64,000 nt of DNA from Amborella trichopoda (taxonomy: Eukaryota > Streptophyta > Magnoliopsida > Amborellales > Amborellaceae), in NCBI RefSeq assembly GCF_000471905.2, contig NW_006498527.1, positions 2,186,366 to 2,250,365 on the forward strand, read 5' to 3'. A program made the position numbers and the translations under genes. Numbering within the stretch: position 1 is the stretch's first letter; the number at the start of each line of letters is the position of its first letter. Below the pieces are notes generated by a model that worked only from the letters and a program-made list of their open reading frames with translations, did no database searches and was not told where the DNA came from. Shown here piece by piece: positions 1 to 11,924 of this stretch.

Positions 1-1813
1 ACCGCATATGTAGTCATGTGGTCTAGCCCACTTGAAACAATTTTCTTTGATAATTTCCTGTTACATAATCAGTTTTGAAAGGGATTTAGTTCATTAATCA
101 TCTGCTTAAACAATATTTACCATTGGCTCAATTTCCTACCAACTCTCAATTTCTGACACTTAATACTAGCGAATTGTCATAAATAATTTCAAATTATTTT
201 TGCGTACCCATTGAATCTCGTAGTTTGAAGATAATCTCTACTTTCTTTTCGAGTAGTAGTGATATTACGTACTCGTTCGATAGTGACCAATTAATCATAT
301 TTGGCTTAAGCCGGTTACCTACTCCTTTTTCTATGATGGCTTATGTAGTTTAGTGTTAGTTAACTCGTTTACTTTACATATGGTTAGGGCATAAATTCTA
401 TTTTCATATATATCTACATGTACTTATAAATGTATTTGTGTGAAAAAGTTCAAAATCTATTGGATTACTATTGCAATCTTCATTGTGTCTTTCATAAATC
501 AGGGAGAGAAGTTGATCCACGAGTTTCCAATTACTATGATGCAAGAAGAAAAAAAAATTTCGTCTCCTCTCGGAAATCATACACCAAGAAAATTTCTCAC
601 CAAAATGACAAGAAACTCAAGAATTCATTTTTATTACATGCACTTCCTTGGAGGAATCGAATTGTTATTAATGGCTCAAAAGACTTAATTATTATTACAT
701 GATTTACTTCTCAAGCTTTATTTCACGTAATTCATCACCTGAGTCTTATCCCAACTACTTTGGGTCAGCTATACAAATCTTGTTTCGTCATTTCACTCTA
801 TCAAGTGTCATAACTTGTGTCAGGCTATACGTCACCGTACCTTGTGTCATACCTAAGTGTAATTTAGCTCAGTAATTTGACCAACCTCAAACAAGAGAGG
901 GCACACCCATAATTTTGTTGGAGCTTCTTAGGAATGTCAAATTACTAATATGTCCCTAATTGTTTTTTCTCATGCTATCTTGATAACATAAGCGTTTTTT
1001 CATGATATTTTGTGAGGAAGTATCCAAGTGAAATCGACATGTTTGGTGAGGAAGTACCTAAGTGAAATTAAGATGTTTTGACCGCTATTAATGCTATAAA
1101 GGATTCCCTTTTTAAAAAAAAAAAGTGTAGGTAAGCTTGGTTTGCACATTGAAGTTGTCCCTCTACATTGGACCAAACGGCAGGTCAACCAATGAATCCA
1201 TTAATGTGTTTCTTTTTAAAGATCCAAAACCAATATTTTGAAATATTTTGGAACGTAGGAAACAAGAACATGGACACCAGTATGTGTATGTACCGTGTAC
1301 CCATGGATAGATTCCGGGCCGTGGAGTCAACCTTCCTATGAAAATTACACCCTGCTGGGTTTTAAACAACGTCGATTTAGATTACAATTTCCCACTATAT
1401 ATGAGGAACCAGCCGGTTTCTATCGAGGAATTGGCGGATCCAACACCAACTTTTATTTTTCGTTATTTTCAATGTTTATTTTGTTCACCTTTTTTTTTTT
1501 ATTGACCAATTCACTTGGCTGGATCCCCCATTTTGACTGTCAGATTACCGATCCAGACCAATTTTTCGGATAGACAATCCATGTCACTGATTTGTTTTTT
1601 TTGTAACTCTCGACTGGAAAAAAAAAAATCAGACCTTAGGCAAGAAACTAGTTTCTAGATTTTCATATTTTGAGACAAACTCGAGCATTCCTAATGTGTT
1701 TTAGTGGAAGTAATGCATATCTTTTTATGGATATGTTGTTAGGATTTAGAAACACCCGCCTTTCATTATATGAGAAAACTGTATCTCCAGATTATCCCCC
1801 AGTTAAATCATGG
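1..1813. other. gene-free AT-rich stretch
   Basis: I see no supportable gene here. Two short overlapping reading frames near 430-700 and one at 1295-1573 have no recognisable domain and no exon-like context. The part around 1360-1575 contains hAT-terminus-like wording (a run of T/A next to CGATCC-type motifs) but no target-site duplication that I could confirm. Confidence 0.6.
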
Positions 1814-1883
1814 TTTGCATATGTATTCTGAACGATGACCCATTTGTGTTTGCATATGTATTCTGAACGATGACCCATTTGTG
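1814..1883. repeat. 35-bp perfect tandem duplication
   Basis: A 35-bp unit starting TTTGCATATGTATTCTG occurs twice back to back (1814-1848 and 1849-1883) without a mismatch, so it is a recent local duplication. No coding role is visible. Confidence 0.9.
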
Positions 1884-1924
1884 TGTTGTAGCTTATTTGG
1901 ATTTTTTTTAAGCTTTTATGTTTG

Positions 1925-2331
1925 GAAAAAGTTTATATAAAGTTGTAACTTTAAAATGTAGAATTACATATGCACTTCAAAAATCTATCGGAAAATATTG
2001 TTTTCCTATTGAAAATTTCTCTAATTGATTACCTCAACATCAAGATGTATGAATACGAAAAAAAAAAAAAAAAGATTTTTGAGTCTCATAAATACTGCAT
2101 CTTGCAATACATTATCTAGACCGCCCATTTTCAAGATTTTCATATATATATATATATAAATCTACTTGATTTTAATCGTTTTTGGAGTTCAAAATTTTAT
2201 AACTAGATATGAAAATAGATTTTTAGATAATCCTAATAAGTTTTTATAATAAACTCACATATTATGATAAAATTTGGAGGTCCGTCTCAATTTGATTGTT
2301 TAAGGTTGCAACCTTTATAGAAACCACACCC
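1925..2331 (-). mobile_element. MITE, family A (inverted copy)
   Basis: This is one copy of a roughly 400-bp non-coding element that recurs at least eight times in the window. The ends are imperfect inverted repeats built around GGTTGCAACC followed by TTATATAAAC-like sequence. The middle has the family signature AAATCAAGTAGATCTATAAA (here read on the minus strand). There is no coding capacity. Superfamily not established. Confidence 0.75.
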
Positions 2332-3809
2332 TTCATATTTTCATGTACCTCTAAATCGCCGCCTCTGAGTTGGATAAAATAAAAGGGTAAGATTTATATA
2401 AGGCACCCATCGTAAACAGATGGGCCACCCAATCTTGTTAGAAGATGCTGGGAATTATTATAATGACTTGATAACCTATTTCGAAATTTAAAACTTAAAA
2501 AATAGTGTGGATCGAACATATCTATATCTATAAATACTTGATGGAGGCTTCATGACTTGGGCTACAATCTTTGTCATAAGCTTTTGGAGAGAGAAAGGAA
2601 AACTTGGTTGCGAGAACTTGAATGTTTGGGATTATAAACACCACATTCACCAGTGAAAAGAGAAAATAGAAAATATCAATAATACGGTCAAATCATCTCA
2701 AAAAATTAAATGAGGACCAACAAACTTACCATAAAGTAATTTAATAGTTATTTACTTGGATACCTTTCCAATCGTTTTGTTAAAATACCCAAAAAAAACC
2801 TTTCTCCTGGTTTTGGAACCTGAACAAGTAAGAGTATTTCCAAATGACTTAAATCCCTTTCCTTCTCCTTGTTCCAAACCTAGAATTTTTTTTTTTTTGT
2901 TAAAAAATATTGTTTAATGTTTGGAACCTAAGAGCATGGATATTTATATCTTTTGACACATGTTACTTGATTAAATTACCAACATGCCCTTGCTTCTACC
3001 AAATCTCACACCCAAAACAAGATTTCTTAATGAAAACAAAAATTTCCAGGTTTGAAACTAGGAACAAGCAAATGGATTTGTCATCTGGTTCAAGTGACGT
3101 AGGTCAAATTACTAAGTTGCCCCACTTATTCAAGGTTACAAATCCAAAAGAAATGCAATTCGCTTTTTCTTTTAACAAAATTGTGGATGAGATACCTCAA
3201 CAATATGATCTTTAAAAGTTACCACCTGGCTAGGAAAATCATTCATTTAACCACCTTCTTGATTTTAAGGTGGTTTGACAATTTTAACGATATTTTTTCA
3301 AAAAAATCATCAATGAGAGTAAAAATAACATGCATGTCTCTATAGCATAGGTCTATGATTCATGAAAGATGAGACAAAGGTTTTCATTGGCTCTCATACC
3401 TAACACAACCTTACTGCTTTATCTTGGCTTAGGAACTCCTTGATCATGCTAGGGCATTCTTTGTTTTGACTAAGGATATGGCTCTTGATAGAATAAAATG
3501 GCGGAACAAGATTCATGTAGCCGACCCCAAATGGTTGAGATAAGGCTCAAATAATGATAATGATGATGACCCTATAGCACTAAAGCATATGTGAGATTAG
3601 ACAAGTGTGAAATGCATGGCTTCTTTTATTAGAAATGAAGATAACATGCAAGAGTCTTATGACTTTACACTATATAGTGTAAAGTTTACAATGAAGATCA
3701 ATAAATGCTACCTATTTTGTCCAACAAAAGAATTACCTGTATGCGCTGCCAATTACTACCTCTTGTAGGGATCTTACTCAGACCATTTAAACACCAATTT
3801 CTTCCTCTA
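2332..3809. other. gene-free stretch 3' of the LBD gene
   Basis: The sequence is AT-rich. A short reading frame at 2910-3215 has no recognisable domain. A fragment near 2485-2550 resembles the interior of MITE family A. Nothing else could be supported. Confidence 0.5.
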
Positions 3810-4980
3810 CTAGGAGGTTTCCACTTTCATTAACCATTTTGAAACATTGTTATTATTGTTGAGGTAGCTAATGTTGTCGTCACTGTACACCTGAAATGAG
3901 TACCAATTAGTATCATCTGTTAAGATTGCCATAAGATGTCTGCATTGCTCTTGAATCTCTGCTATCTCTTCCATGGCCTTTGCTAGTTGGGATCGCAAGT
4001 CATTTGCTTGCTTTAACAAAGAGAAAATGGCTCCAGTGCACCCATATACTGGGTCTGTGAGCCTTGCGGTTGCCTCGTAAACCATGCTTTTCACTACATC
4101 ATCTCTTTCCTTCACATCCACCTCCTGCCATCCAAAAGATGTCAACTGTTGAGTTCATTTTCCCTTTCTCTGTTCTTGGTCTTTGGGGTGAGAAAGGTTG
4201 AGTTAGACAATGCTAAGTTCGTCTGAATGTGTAGGGATTGTTGTTTATATGGTGAATTTGTTAACATGCACTGAAAAGTATGGTAGCATGTTCGTTTATT
4301 ATGAAATCTATTTCCGGAATGTGATTTGATAAAGATAAATTTCCTGCAAATTGGATGTCATCTTCATATTCTATAGGTATGAAATGATGTCCAACAAAAT
4401 GCCACTTAGACGTATAGCAGCGCTTTGCAGGGCTCGCTTTTCCGAAATTTTACGGAGCTACTCCAACAAACATTGGAGAGAGGCAATTGTCTCGGAAATC
4501 TCCTTCTGAGAAGGTGATATCCAAAGAAACAATAATTGCTTAGGACTAGCAATGTGCTCAGTGCGTTGGCTCGGCCCTGAAAAACTAGAGCATGAGCCAC
4601 AAAATATGGTCCAAAGGCCAAGTTAGAGCTCCAAGGCAAGGGGTCGGCCCAGACCAGGTAGGCCGACCCAAAATAGCTCTATAGGAGCTCAAGTTGGGCT
4701 CATGCCAAGGCTGGATCGGCCGTGGCAAGAACTACATTTCCGATTCAAAGCAACAAACTCGGAATAGAGGGCAACTTGCCTTGAGATGTCTGATGAGATT
4801 GCTTGCACCAAACACCTTATGAACAACAAAGAACTTGTTGGGGTCGCTTGAGGGAAAGTAAGGGGCGAGAAAGCAGGAGCCATTGCACCTTCTCCTCAGT
4901 ATTTTACATGCACCACAAGAAGTGCGACTCTTCTTCATTCCCCTCCCTCTTACTTTAATGAGTGCCTGCCTATGTATCAT
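3810..4980 (-). CDS. LBD: LOB-domain (LBD/ASL) class I transcription factor
   Basis: Plant-specific DNA-binding transcription factor acting in the nucleus. Two exons (4780-4980 and 3810-4124, minus strand) encode 171 aa. The zinc-finger-like C block CX2CX6CX3C is at residues 22-36 (CGACKILRRRCNGSC). It is followed by APYFP and the GAS block ending VHKVFGASN (53-61), then VYEATARLTDPVYGC (82-96). A leucine-zipper-like LX6LX3LX6I runs from 103 to 121, which marks class I. The C-terminus is short with a run of five Asn. The exon 1/2 junction reads HLK/EVDV in phase 0, but the donor is GC (AAG|GCAAGT), so the 655-bp intron is GC-AG. Met15 could be an alternative start. The exact paralogue cannot be named. 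A (TA)n tract lies 45-70 bp upstream of the start codon. Confidence 0.88.
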
Positions 4981-5021
4981 GAATATCCCTCTGCATTACT
5001 CAATAGTAAAATAGTGTCTTT

Positions 5022-5024
<3 letters not shown>

Positions 5025-5051
<27 letters not shown>
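5025..5051. repeat. (TA)n microsatellite upstream of LBD start
   Basis: About 27 bp of pure TA lie 45-71 bp upstream of the LBD start codon. It could serve as or disrupt a TATA-like core promoter element, but simple-repeat expansion is an equally good explanation. Confidence 0.8.
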
Positions 5052-5055
<4 letters not shown>

Positions 5056-5479
5056 TGAAATGGGTAATGGGTGTTTACAATAAATGGGGTCATAATTTTC
5101 TAAAGTGTTTGGGTGGTGGGCGGCGATGGAAGACAAAATATTCAAGAGAGGGCCCAAACCACTCCTTATGTTGCTACATGTGTTAAGCCACTTGATAGAG
5201 ATCTGAACAACAAAAGTCTATGACTTGCATTGTTTGGTTTTGTTTTATTTATTTAGGGTTTAGTATTGGTTTGGGGCCAGGGAGAGTTTCTTTTCTTTTT
5301 GACCCATATTTTTTGGAACTCAAGTATATTTTGTTATATATATATTTATTTATTTATTTATTTTTGTATCCTAGTGTTCCTTGAGATTTTCCAGGGCACA
5401 GGGTTATAGCTACTCTAATGTACCAATCGCTGTGCATATCTTGATCTTTTATTTGGGGTCATGAAGCATTAGAAAGAGA

Positions 5480-6115
5480 GTAGTGGGGTGGTTCAGGAAC
5501 TGATCCATTGCATAGCGTCATGGAGTTAGTCAAAGAAAGATCTATGGGTAGGAGAATTATTGTTGAGTGGGAGACTCCTTTGGAAAAGGTGGATTAATTT
5601 AAATCTTGATGGGAGCGGTCATGGTAATCCGAGACAGGCTGGGATTGGAGGGGTTATTAGATATCATAATGGGAATATACTTGAGAAATATCATGGCACG
5701 GTGGGTACTGTAACACCAAATGAGGCAGAATTAAGGTCTGCTCTTCAGGGAGCTAAGACAGCTAAAGAATTTAATATGAAGGTAATTGTGGAAGGTGACT
5801 CTTTAAATGTTTTAAAGTGGATCTAAAGTGACATGAAAGCTCCGTGGTCATTGAGTATACCATTGGATATGGTGAGCCAATTTCTTCATGTATGCGGAAA
5901 AAAAAATTCCATTGCTGATGATTTAGCGAACGTGGGAGTTAATGCTAGTAGGCTAACCATTTGTTAGGGGAACAAGGATTTGTATTAGTAGAATTTGTAA
6001 TTAGGAACGATTGTTTTTGTGACAATTGGCCTGATGGCTAGATATGTAACAGTCGTAGGATGTAATTTCCTTTAGTAATAAAATTTGTTAACATTTTGTC
6101 ATAAAGAAAAGAAAA
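5480..6115 (+). mobile_element. LINE (L1-type) 3' remnant with RNase H domain
   Basis: The plus strand encodes a degraded plant LINE RNase H domain. LNLDGSG (first catalytic Asp) is followed by GIGGVIR, then NEAELRSAL (catalytic Glu) and VEGDSLNVL (catalytic Asp). An in-frame TAA at about 5824-5826 interrupts it, and coding similarity resumes with NSIADDLANVG. The copy ends in A-rich sequence near 6115. Dead, 5'-truncated element. Confidence 0.75.
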
Positions 6116-6604
6116 ACCCTATGCAAAACATGCGAAATGCCTGCCCATGCGGGCACATATGAGCGCATAAACTCTTAAAAGTGCACTTTTCACTTCGCAG
6201 GCTGGCATATGTACTCTTCATATCAATTTTAAATCAAGAAATGTCTTATCTTCCCTAATCTTAGATGCTCATGGATCATGTTACCTACTCATTAAAAGAA
6301 TTCTTTTACTTTTTCAGGGGGGAGAGTCTGATATGGGGGGGTTTTCCATTAGTTGGGTATTTTGGAATTTGATGTTAAAGGTGTTCCAACAACCTTGTAG
6401 ATATTTTGCAGTGGTAGATGAAGGTAGCTAGTGCACGCGACTCTTGCAGCGTTGCACAGCAGGCAAACTAATATGACACTGGTGATTGCCTTTGACTAAC
6501 AATCAAACCTTGGGGAATAAGAGTTTACTCTTGAGTGAAACCCTGAGTGCTGCGGATTAAGCTGATTAAATAACCGGTTTATACTTTATACCTTGTTTTG
6601 ATGT
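6116..6604. other. intergenic, nothing recognised
   Basis: No gene, RNA gene or element boundary could be supported in this AT-rich spacer between a LINE remnant and a MITE. Confidence 0.5.
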
Positions 6605-6930
6605 GCTCGGAAACTTTATAATGGCATGAATATATATATTTTTTATCTATTTATAATATTTAAAGTTTTAAAAATGGTAGAGATCGAGCAGATCTATAAA
6701 AATTGAAAATCTTCAAAATAAATGGTTGAAATAACTTGTTAAAAGATGCATTGTTTTTAGAATTTGAAATTCTTTTTTTCTTTATATCCATGCATCTCTA
6801 GGTTGAGAATATTGAGATTATTAGTTGGAGGATTTCCCAAAATCAAAATACGCTCTTCTAGAGGATTTTGAAGTATGCCTTACTTCAATAGTATAAGGCT
6901 GACACCTTGTATAAACTTCTAGAAAACACA
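6605..6930 (+). mobile_element. MITE, family A (partial copy)
   Basis: Family A interior is recognisable: GATCGAGCAGATCTATAAAA, followed by the TTTTTCTTTATATCCATGCA region and the right side ending near CTTGTATAAACTTCT. The left terminal repeat is eroded. Confidence 0.6.
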
Positions 6931-7009
6931 ATCAAAAAATAAAAATAAAAACCCATTATCCAATCCTGGCTATTCTTGTTGTCTCAATCACATTAATTTT
7001 TTTATTTTT

Positions 7010-7250
7010 TTATTAGGAATTTATATAATGAGACCAATCATCTTTTAGTACAAGGAGGTTACAATTACTTATAACCATCCAATGTAATATCTGATAGCTA
7101 AAGTGTGTATCAAAGTTTGAAAAAAATTCTTTTGAACTTTGAGCTTGGTCAATGGAATAAATGCAATCACCCAATTTTACATTCATGGTCAATATTAATT
7201 GTGACCACGTTATAACTAAAGGTAAATGATCTCATTGTATACTTTTATCT
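7010..7250 (+). mobile_element. MITE, family B
   Basis: A second small family, about 200-240 bp, with inverted ends. The left side reads ATAATGAGACCAATCAT then AGGAGGTTACAAT; the right side reads GTGACCACG then TGATCTCATTGTATAC. Similar copies lie at about 8395-8610, 9810-10008 and 24706-24949. Non-coding. Confidence 0.55.
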
Positions 7251-7860
7251 TATTATTATGCTTCTTTTGTAGGACACCAATGTGCAAAGACTTGGCCATT
7301 TGATCATCCACGCACAAAGTGGACACAAGGAAGGTATGGGAAGAGTACTCACCACTAGTTGATTGAAGAGCGCGTGTGCGATGCTCATGCAGGAAACATT
7401 ATCTTTTTCAAATACACAGAGGATGCTATTATAAAAACTCTTGAGGTTAATTTATGGGTTGAAGAGGTCACATTCCCTAAATTTCGGATCCTGAAATTGA
7501 TTGTAGATGAGGTTTTAACCAAGGGAGTAAATAAACATTATACAAGAGCGGGAGTATAATATCTTTTGAGCTGAAAAATCGCATTTTAAGAACTCTTGGA
7601 ACCTCAGCAAAGACAAATGAATTGGTCATGGGGGCCCCTGAGAAAAGACTTGCAATATTTTATGGAATTTCTCGTGTTAGGTCCTCTTCAGCTTAGCACT
7701 AGACGTGTCCATTTGAGTGAAAGGTCAAAGATTCAAACATTTAAAGTTTGTCCACTGCATGAATGGTCACGGTTGAGAGGAAAGCAGGGCCTATCATTTT
7801 GGGTCATGTCCCACTCTATAAAGACCTTTTCTAGGGTGGTGTCCAGCTAACAAGTAACAT
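7251..7860. other. intergenic, unexplained short reading frames
   Basis: Two short plus-strand reading frames (7359-7559, 7596-7850) have no recognisable domain. The segment around 7465-7575 resembles 37850-37960 elsewhere in the window, so it is probably repetitive rather than genic. Confidence 0.45.
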
Positions 7861-7869
7861 AGTTTAGAT

Positions 7870-8344
7870 CAGTGTTCAAAAAATCGAACCGGTTTCGAAA
7901 ACTTGTCAAGGGCTGGTTTCAATTAACCGGTAAATCGGCCGGATCAACTGGCCTAATCAGGCAAGTCCCAACCAGTACAAAAGGTATTAAAAAATAAAAA
8001 ATACAACATAAATTTAAAAAATATGAAAAATATATTTTAAGTATGATTAAACAAAGCACATCCAAATGAAGATGAAAAGTAGTGAAAAAAATGAATTTTA
8101 AAAAATTGATTTGTGCCATGGGTGTTTTCGAAAATTTTCAAAAAATATAGAAAACATTAATAATAAGTATTCAAGGAGAAAAAACACTTTCCAATCTTTT
8201 CCAAAATGATAAAAAAAATTCAAAAATACTTTACAAACAAATCTCTTATATTTTGATATTTTTTGGTCAGACCACCAAAACCGGCCAAAATCGGTTCAGT
8301 CAGTGCCCGATTCCAAGTTGGAACGGCGGAGTTTGTGAACACTA
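7870..8344. mobile_element. non-autonomous hAT element (475 bp) with 8-bp TSD
   Basis: Perfect 8-bp target-site duplication GTTTAGAT flanks the element (7862-7869 and 8345-8352). Termini are CAGTGTTCAAAAAA on the left and, reverse-complemented, TAGTGTTCACAAAC on the right, typical of hAT. The subterminal regions are rich in CCGG/CGGTT motifs. No transposase coding. Confidence 0.9.
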
Positions 8345-8394
8345 GTTTAGATAGAAGTATCGAACATGTCCTTATCATTCATATTTTTAAAATA

Positions 8395-8610
8395 GGATTA
8401 TATACTATGATATTATTTATCATTTTTATAAGAAGGTCACAATCATTTCTAGTCATTAGATGTCAAATTTGATAGTTTGGGGTGCATCATGAAATTTGAG
8501 AAATTATTATTTCAACTTTGAGTCTAGTCAATAACAAATTTATAACCACTCAATTTAAAATATGACCGATAAAAGTACTAGAAGTAAATAGTCTCTTTAT
8601 ATACTTTTTT
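8395..8610 (+). mobile_element. MITE, family B
   Basis: Begins with ATATACTATGATATTATTTA and contains AGAAGGTCACAATCAT. It ends with ATAGTCTCTTTATATACTT, giving imperfect inverted ends like the other family B copies. It directly follows the hAT element at 7870-8344. Confidence 0.55.
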
Positions 8611-8619
8611 AAAAAAACT

Positions 8620-9804
8620 ATTAAAATAAATTAATGAAGAAATCTTATTTGACTTTAGTACAATAAGGTCACAATTACCCTTGTTTATTATACGTGGAAT
8701 TGTTGGATTATGTTTTTGACTGGCATTAAGATCCCAAATCCTTTTTTCTTGACCTTAGTGAGATTGCCCAAGCTGTGGGATTTCATACCTAAAAGTTAGT
8801 GGTGATGATAATCAAAGTGCTCAAGATCTGACCAGCCATAGGTAAGGGGTTTGATTCATCAAAACCAGTTGGATAGGCTTGGACCATATTTTTAGAATAA
8901 TATATAAGCAAAGTCTAATAGTTTTAAAATATAAAATATAAAATATATTCGATTAATTTTTCAAATTTTTTTAGCAAGTCAAATAAGTCAAACCAAACAG
9001 TTTGGCCGGCTAAAATTCGTCAAACTTGACCAATTTTTTGGGTGAAGGCCACTACACTAGGCTGTATTTCATCAGTGTTACACGTAACAACATGGCTAGC
9101 AGGTGCGGGCAATAACACTTGGATAGGAGGTTAGGGCAATATCATGATTTGAAATCTTTGGCAAATCTCATGAAATAATTCATGCCAAAATGTAAGATGC
9201 AAAAAAAATTATGCCACAAGATTGAATGCTCTGGCAGGAGCATATCTAGCATTACCCCCAAGGCAAAATCTTATCTAAAAATGTTTGAAATTTTGATATA
9301 TATATATATATATAGGGGGGTAAGATTGGCACAAGGTATCATATTAAAAAAAGGAACATCTCAAAATTATGCCAAAAGTTGCAATATTAGTGCCAAAGAT
9401 ATCACGAAAATTTATTGTCACTACTAGTTATAAATTTTAAAGCTCAAAAAATGATTCAAATCAAGTAGATATAAAAACAACAATAAATGGTCCAAATAAT
9501 GCATTAGATGCATTTTTTTTTTCATATCCATCATCTCAAGGTTGAGATAGTCAATTTGACGGTTTTTCAGCAACGGATCAACCTTTTCTAATGGGTTAAG
9601 GTAATAATAGCCCAAATTGAATGAGGGTTAAATTGACGGTTAGTCAGAGTTTGAATTTTTAGTAGCTTTTCTATAATCCATAAAATTTAGAGGTACATGT
9701 ATCTCAATAGGCCAACCAAAATAAATTATGATACAAAATAAGTAACCAAAATACCCCATTGTTACAAATAAGGGGAGTACCTTTGTCATTTTAAATTTTT
9801 CAAT
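8620..9804. other. gene-free repeat-derived spacer
   Basis: Short pieces of repeats only: a family B-like piece near 8640-8690, a possible degraded hAT around 8790-9055 (AACCAGTT / GGCCGGC motifs, no target duplication found), a (TA)n run near 9296-9313 and a partial MITE family A interior at about 9440-9600. No gene could be supported. Confidence 0.45.
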
Positions 9805-9809
9805 ATATA

Positions 9810-10008
9810 TAGGGATTATATGCTATAAGACCATTTACCATTATTACAAGAACAATCACCCCTAGCCCTTAGATATCAAACTAGATGACTTGGGGTGTAT
9901 GACGACGTACGAGAAATTTATTTTTGAATTTTAAATTTAATTAAAGACATACAAAATTAATTGTAACGTCCTTGTACTAAAAATAAAAAGTCATTTTATA
10001 TACTTTTC
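9810..10008 (+). mobile_element. MITE, family B
   Basis: Left end GGGATTATATGCTATAAGAC, interior AACAATCACCCCTAG, right end AAGTCATTTTATATACTTTT. Same layout as the copies at 8395 and 24706. Non-coding. Confidence 0.5.
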
Positions 10009-10650
10009 CATTATATATTGCGTGGATGGGGTGCACACACCCCTAAACTTTAGGTCAAGGTATTAAAGAGCTAAGTATCCAAAAAAGTCCTAGTCACTAG
10101 GTCCTTTTGGATTGACTGACAATGAATTGTTGGACCAATACCAGTCCATTAGCATTGGGCTAACAAAAGTATTTTCCACACATTTACGCCCTTCAAACAT
10201 ATATCAGAGAAAAAACAAGATCCTAATATTGAACAAAGTCCATCCAATTGTTAGACATCCAGTTTTTTGACAGCCAGATTAAGTGTTTAGGAACTCAAAT
10301 TCAATTCTCTCCATGAAAATACCCCGCGTAATTATTCTAAATGGGATCTCAGATTTTCATCAAAAAAATCCTCCTAAGTGGTCTTTTGACCAACGAACTA
10401 AGTGTAATAAGTGTACTCCTGCTTGATATGCTGTACGTGCCCATAATTCCATCCAATTTCTTGCGAAGAATAGAAATCTCCAACTAGGGCGGATCGCTGG
10501 GTCGACCCAACCCCCATTAAGATATGAACCATAAACTTGGACCCGACGGGTCAGGCCTGCCCCATTCGCAGCCTTACTTCTACTTGGACCTTGGTGAAGC
10601 TTAATCGTTTTATCATCATCATCAAAGCTTTTTTCCAACTACGAATCTTT

Positions 10651-10757
10651 GTCTACCATTCTGCACTATCAAAGGCAATACTCGCAATGAGGCCATAAGT
10701 CCTCATATCTTTTCTCACTACTTCCAACCATATCTGTTTTGGCCTACCAGTGTAAAA
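10651..10757 (-). mobile_element. RTE-type LINE C-terminal fragment
   Basis: On the minus strand the peptide GRPKQIWLEVVRKDM, followed by IASIAFDSAEW, matches the conserved C-terminus of plant RTE-clade LINE reverse transcriptases as I know it (GRP..TW.EVV..DM ... A..R..W). Only this short end is recognisable; upstream coding is degraded. Identification rests on the motif alone. Confidence 0.5.
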
Positions 10758-11924
10758 ATGACCTAGCTTAGTCATGAATATTGATGTCACGCAACCATCG
10801 AAAATCAGATTTGTGGGTGCATGTATGGATATGAACGCACGCCCATTCAAGCACATCCATGAATGCTTGTATACAAGCAATTCTTGGACTAAATAGTGTA
10901 ATAAAGATTCTTGTCTCGGCAGGTTTCCAGTTGACATGCACATGCACAATCACATTTTTCTCCCTTCTACTAAGTTTTCTCACTCTATTATCCCCAATAT
11001 GGTTAAAGAATGGTGGATGGGAATTTAGGATCAAAAAGATTGGGAATTTGGCGTTTGGGTATCAAACCATGATGCAAAGGAACACGAAGATTCACTATTG
11101 AACAGAGCCTTTTACTTTTGCAAATGAAGTTAATATGGAAAGGCCACTGTCTACCTTCCTTGTACAGTCACCTTTGCAATTGCAGTAAAACTTTTCCTCA
11201 TGTAAATTGCTCCTCAGTATGAAGTGAGGACGGAATGTCCCTTGAAGTAACACGAACTCACACGGTGTTTCATTGGATCAGCTTACTGGAACATCTTCTT
11301 GTGCTGTTAACAAACACGAACATGATAGTTTAGAACATGTAGTAACCACTGAAGAACGAAACATAGTGGAAACGGATAAACGGAAAGAAAATCATAGTCT
11401 GTGTAGTATGGTATATGGTACAGTATCTATGCTACTTGTTCCCCCTAATGGATGGCTTACTATTAACTGGATTAAATTCTGGTTTCAGACTGGGCAAGTT
11501 TGAAGCCAAATGATGGAGGCCTGACTCAAAAAAAGGAATGGGCCGCACTGGTGTACCTGTACTAGAGACTACACTAACTATAAGCATAATATAATATATA
11601 ATAGTTAAAAAGTACACAAAATATTTTTGACTTACCATATTTTGGGCCAAGCTGTGGTCAAGGTAGGGCTGGCCTGGCCTGGCTTGGCTTGACCCAAAAA
11701 TATTTGGGCCTTCAAACTCTGTCCCAGGCCCAGCTGAATGTCCTCCTTATATGGCCTAAAGCCTGAAACGAGGCCCAGTCAAAAAGACCAGGGGCAAGCC
11801 CAAGCCCATTATCAGCCCCATACAGGACCATAGTTACTGAATACCAGAGCGGGAATGGCTCCGAGATTGGGAATGGGGATAATTGGATCGACATGGGACA
11901 AAAGATTCAGTAATCTGGGAATGC
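10758..11924. other. intergenic 3' of the KH gene, nothing firm
   Basis: No gene supported. Around 11655-11830 the sequence is rich in GGCCTGGCC / AGGCCCA motifs like the hAT element at 32061-32437, so a related degraded element is likely. Target duplications were not found here. Confidence 0.4.

Noticed and set aside
430..702. Two overlapping frames of 82 and 90 codons
   Set aside because: AT-rich, Lys/Asn/Ile-biased, overlapping in two frames, with no domain; typical of random open frames.
1295..1573. 92-codon plus-strand frame with a hydrophobic Phe-rich stretch
   Set aside because: The hydrophobic segment comes from a T-rich run; there is no family resemblance, and neighbouring sequence looks like degraded transposon ends.
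10360..10638. 92-codon minus-strand frame
   Set aside because: No recognisable domain; it lies next to an RTE LINE fragment and has no exon-like boundaries.
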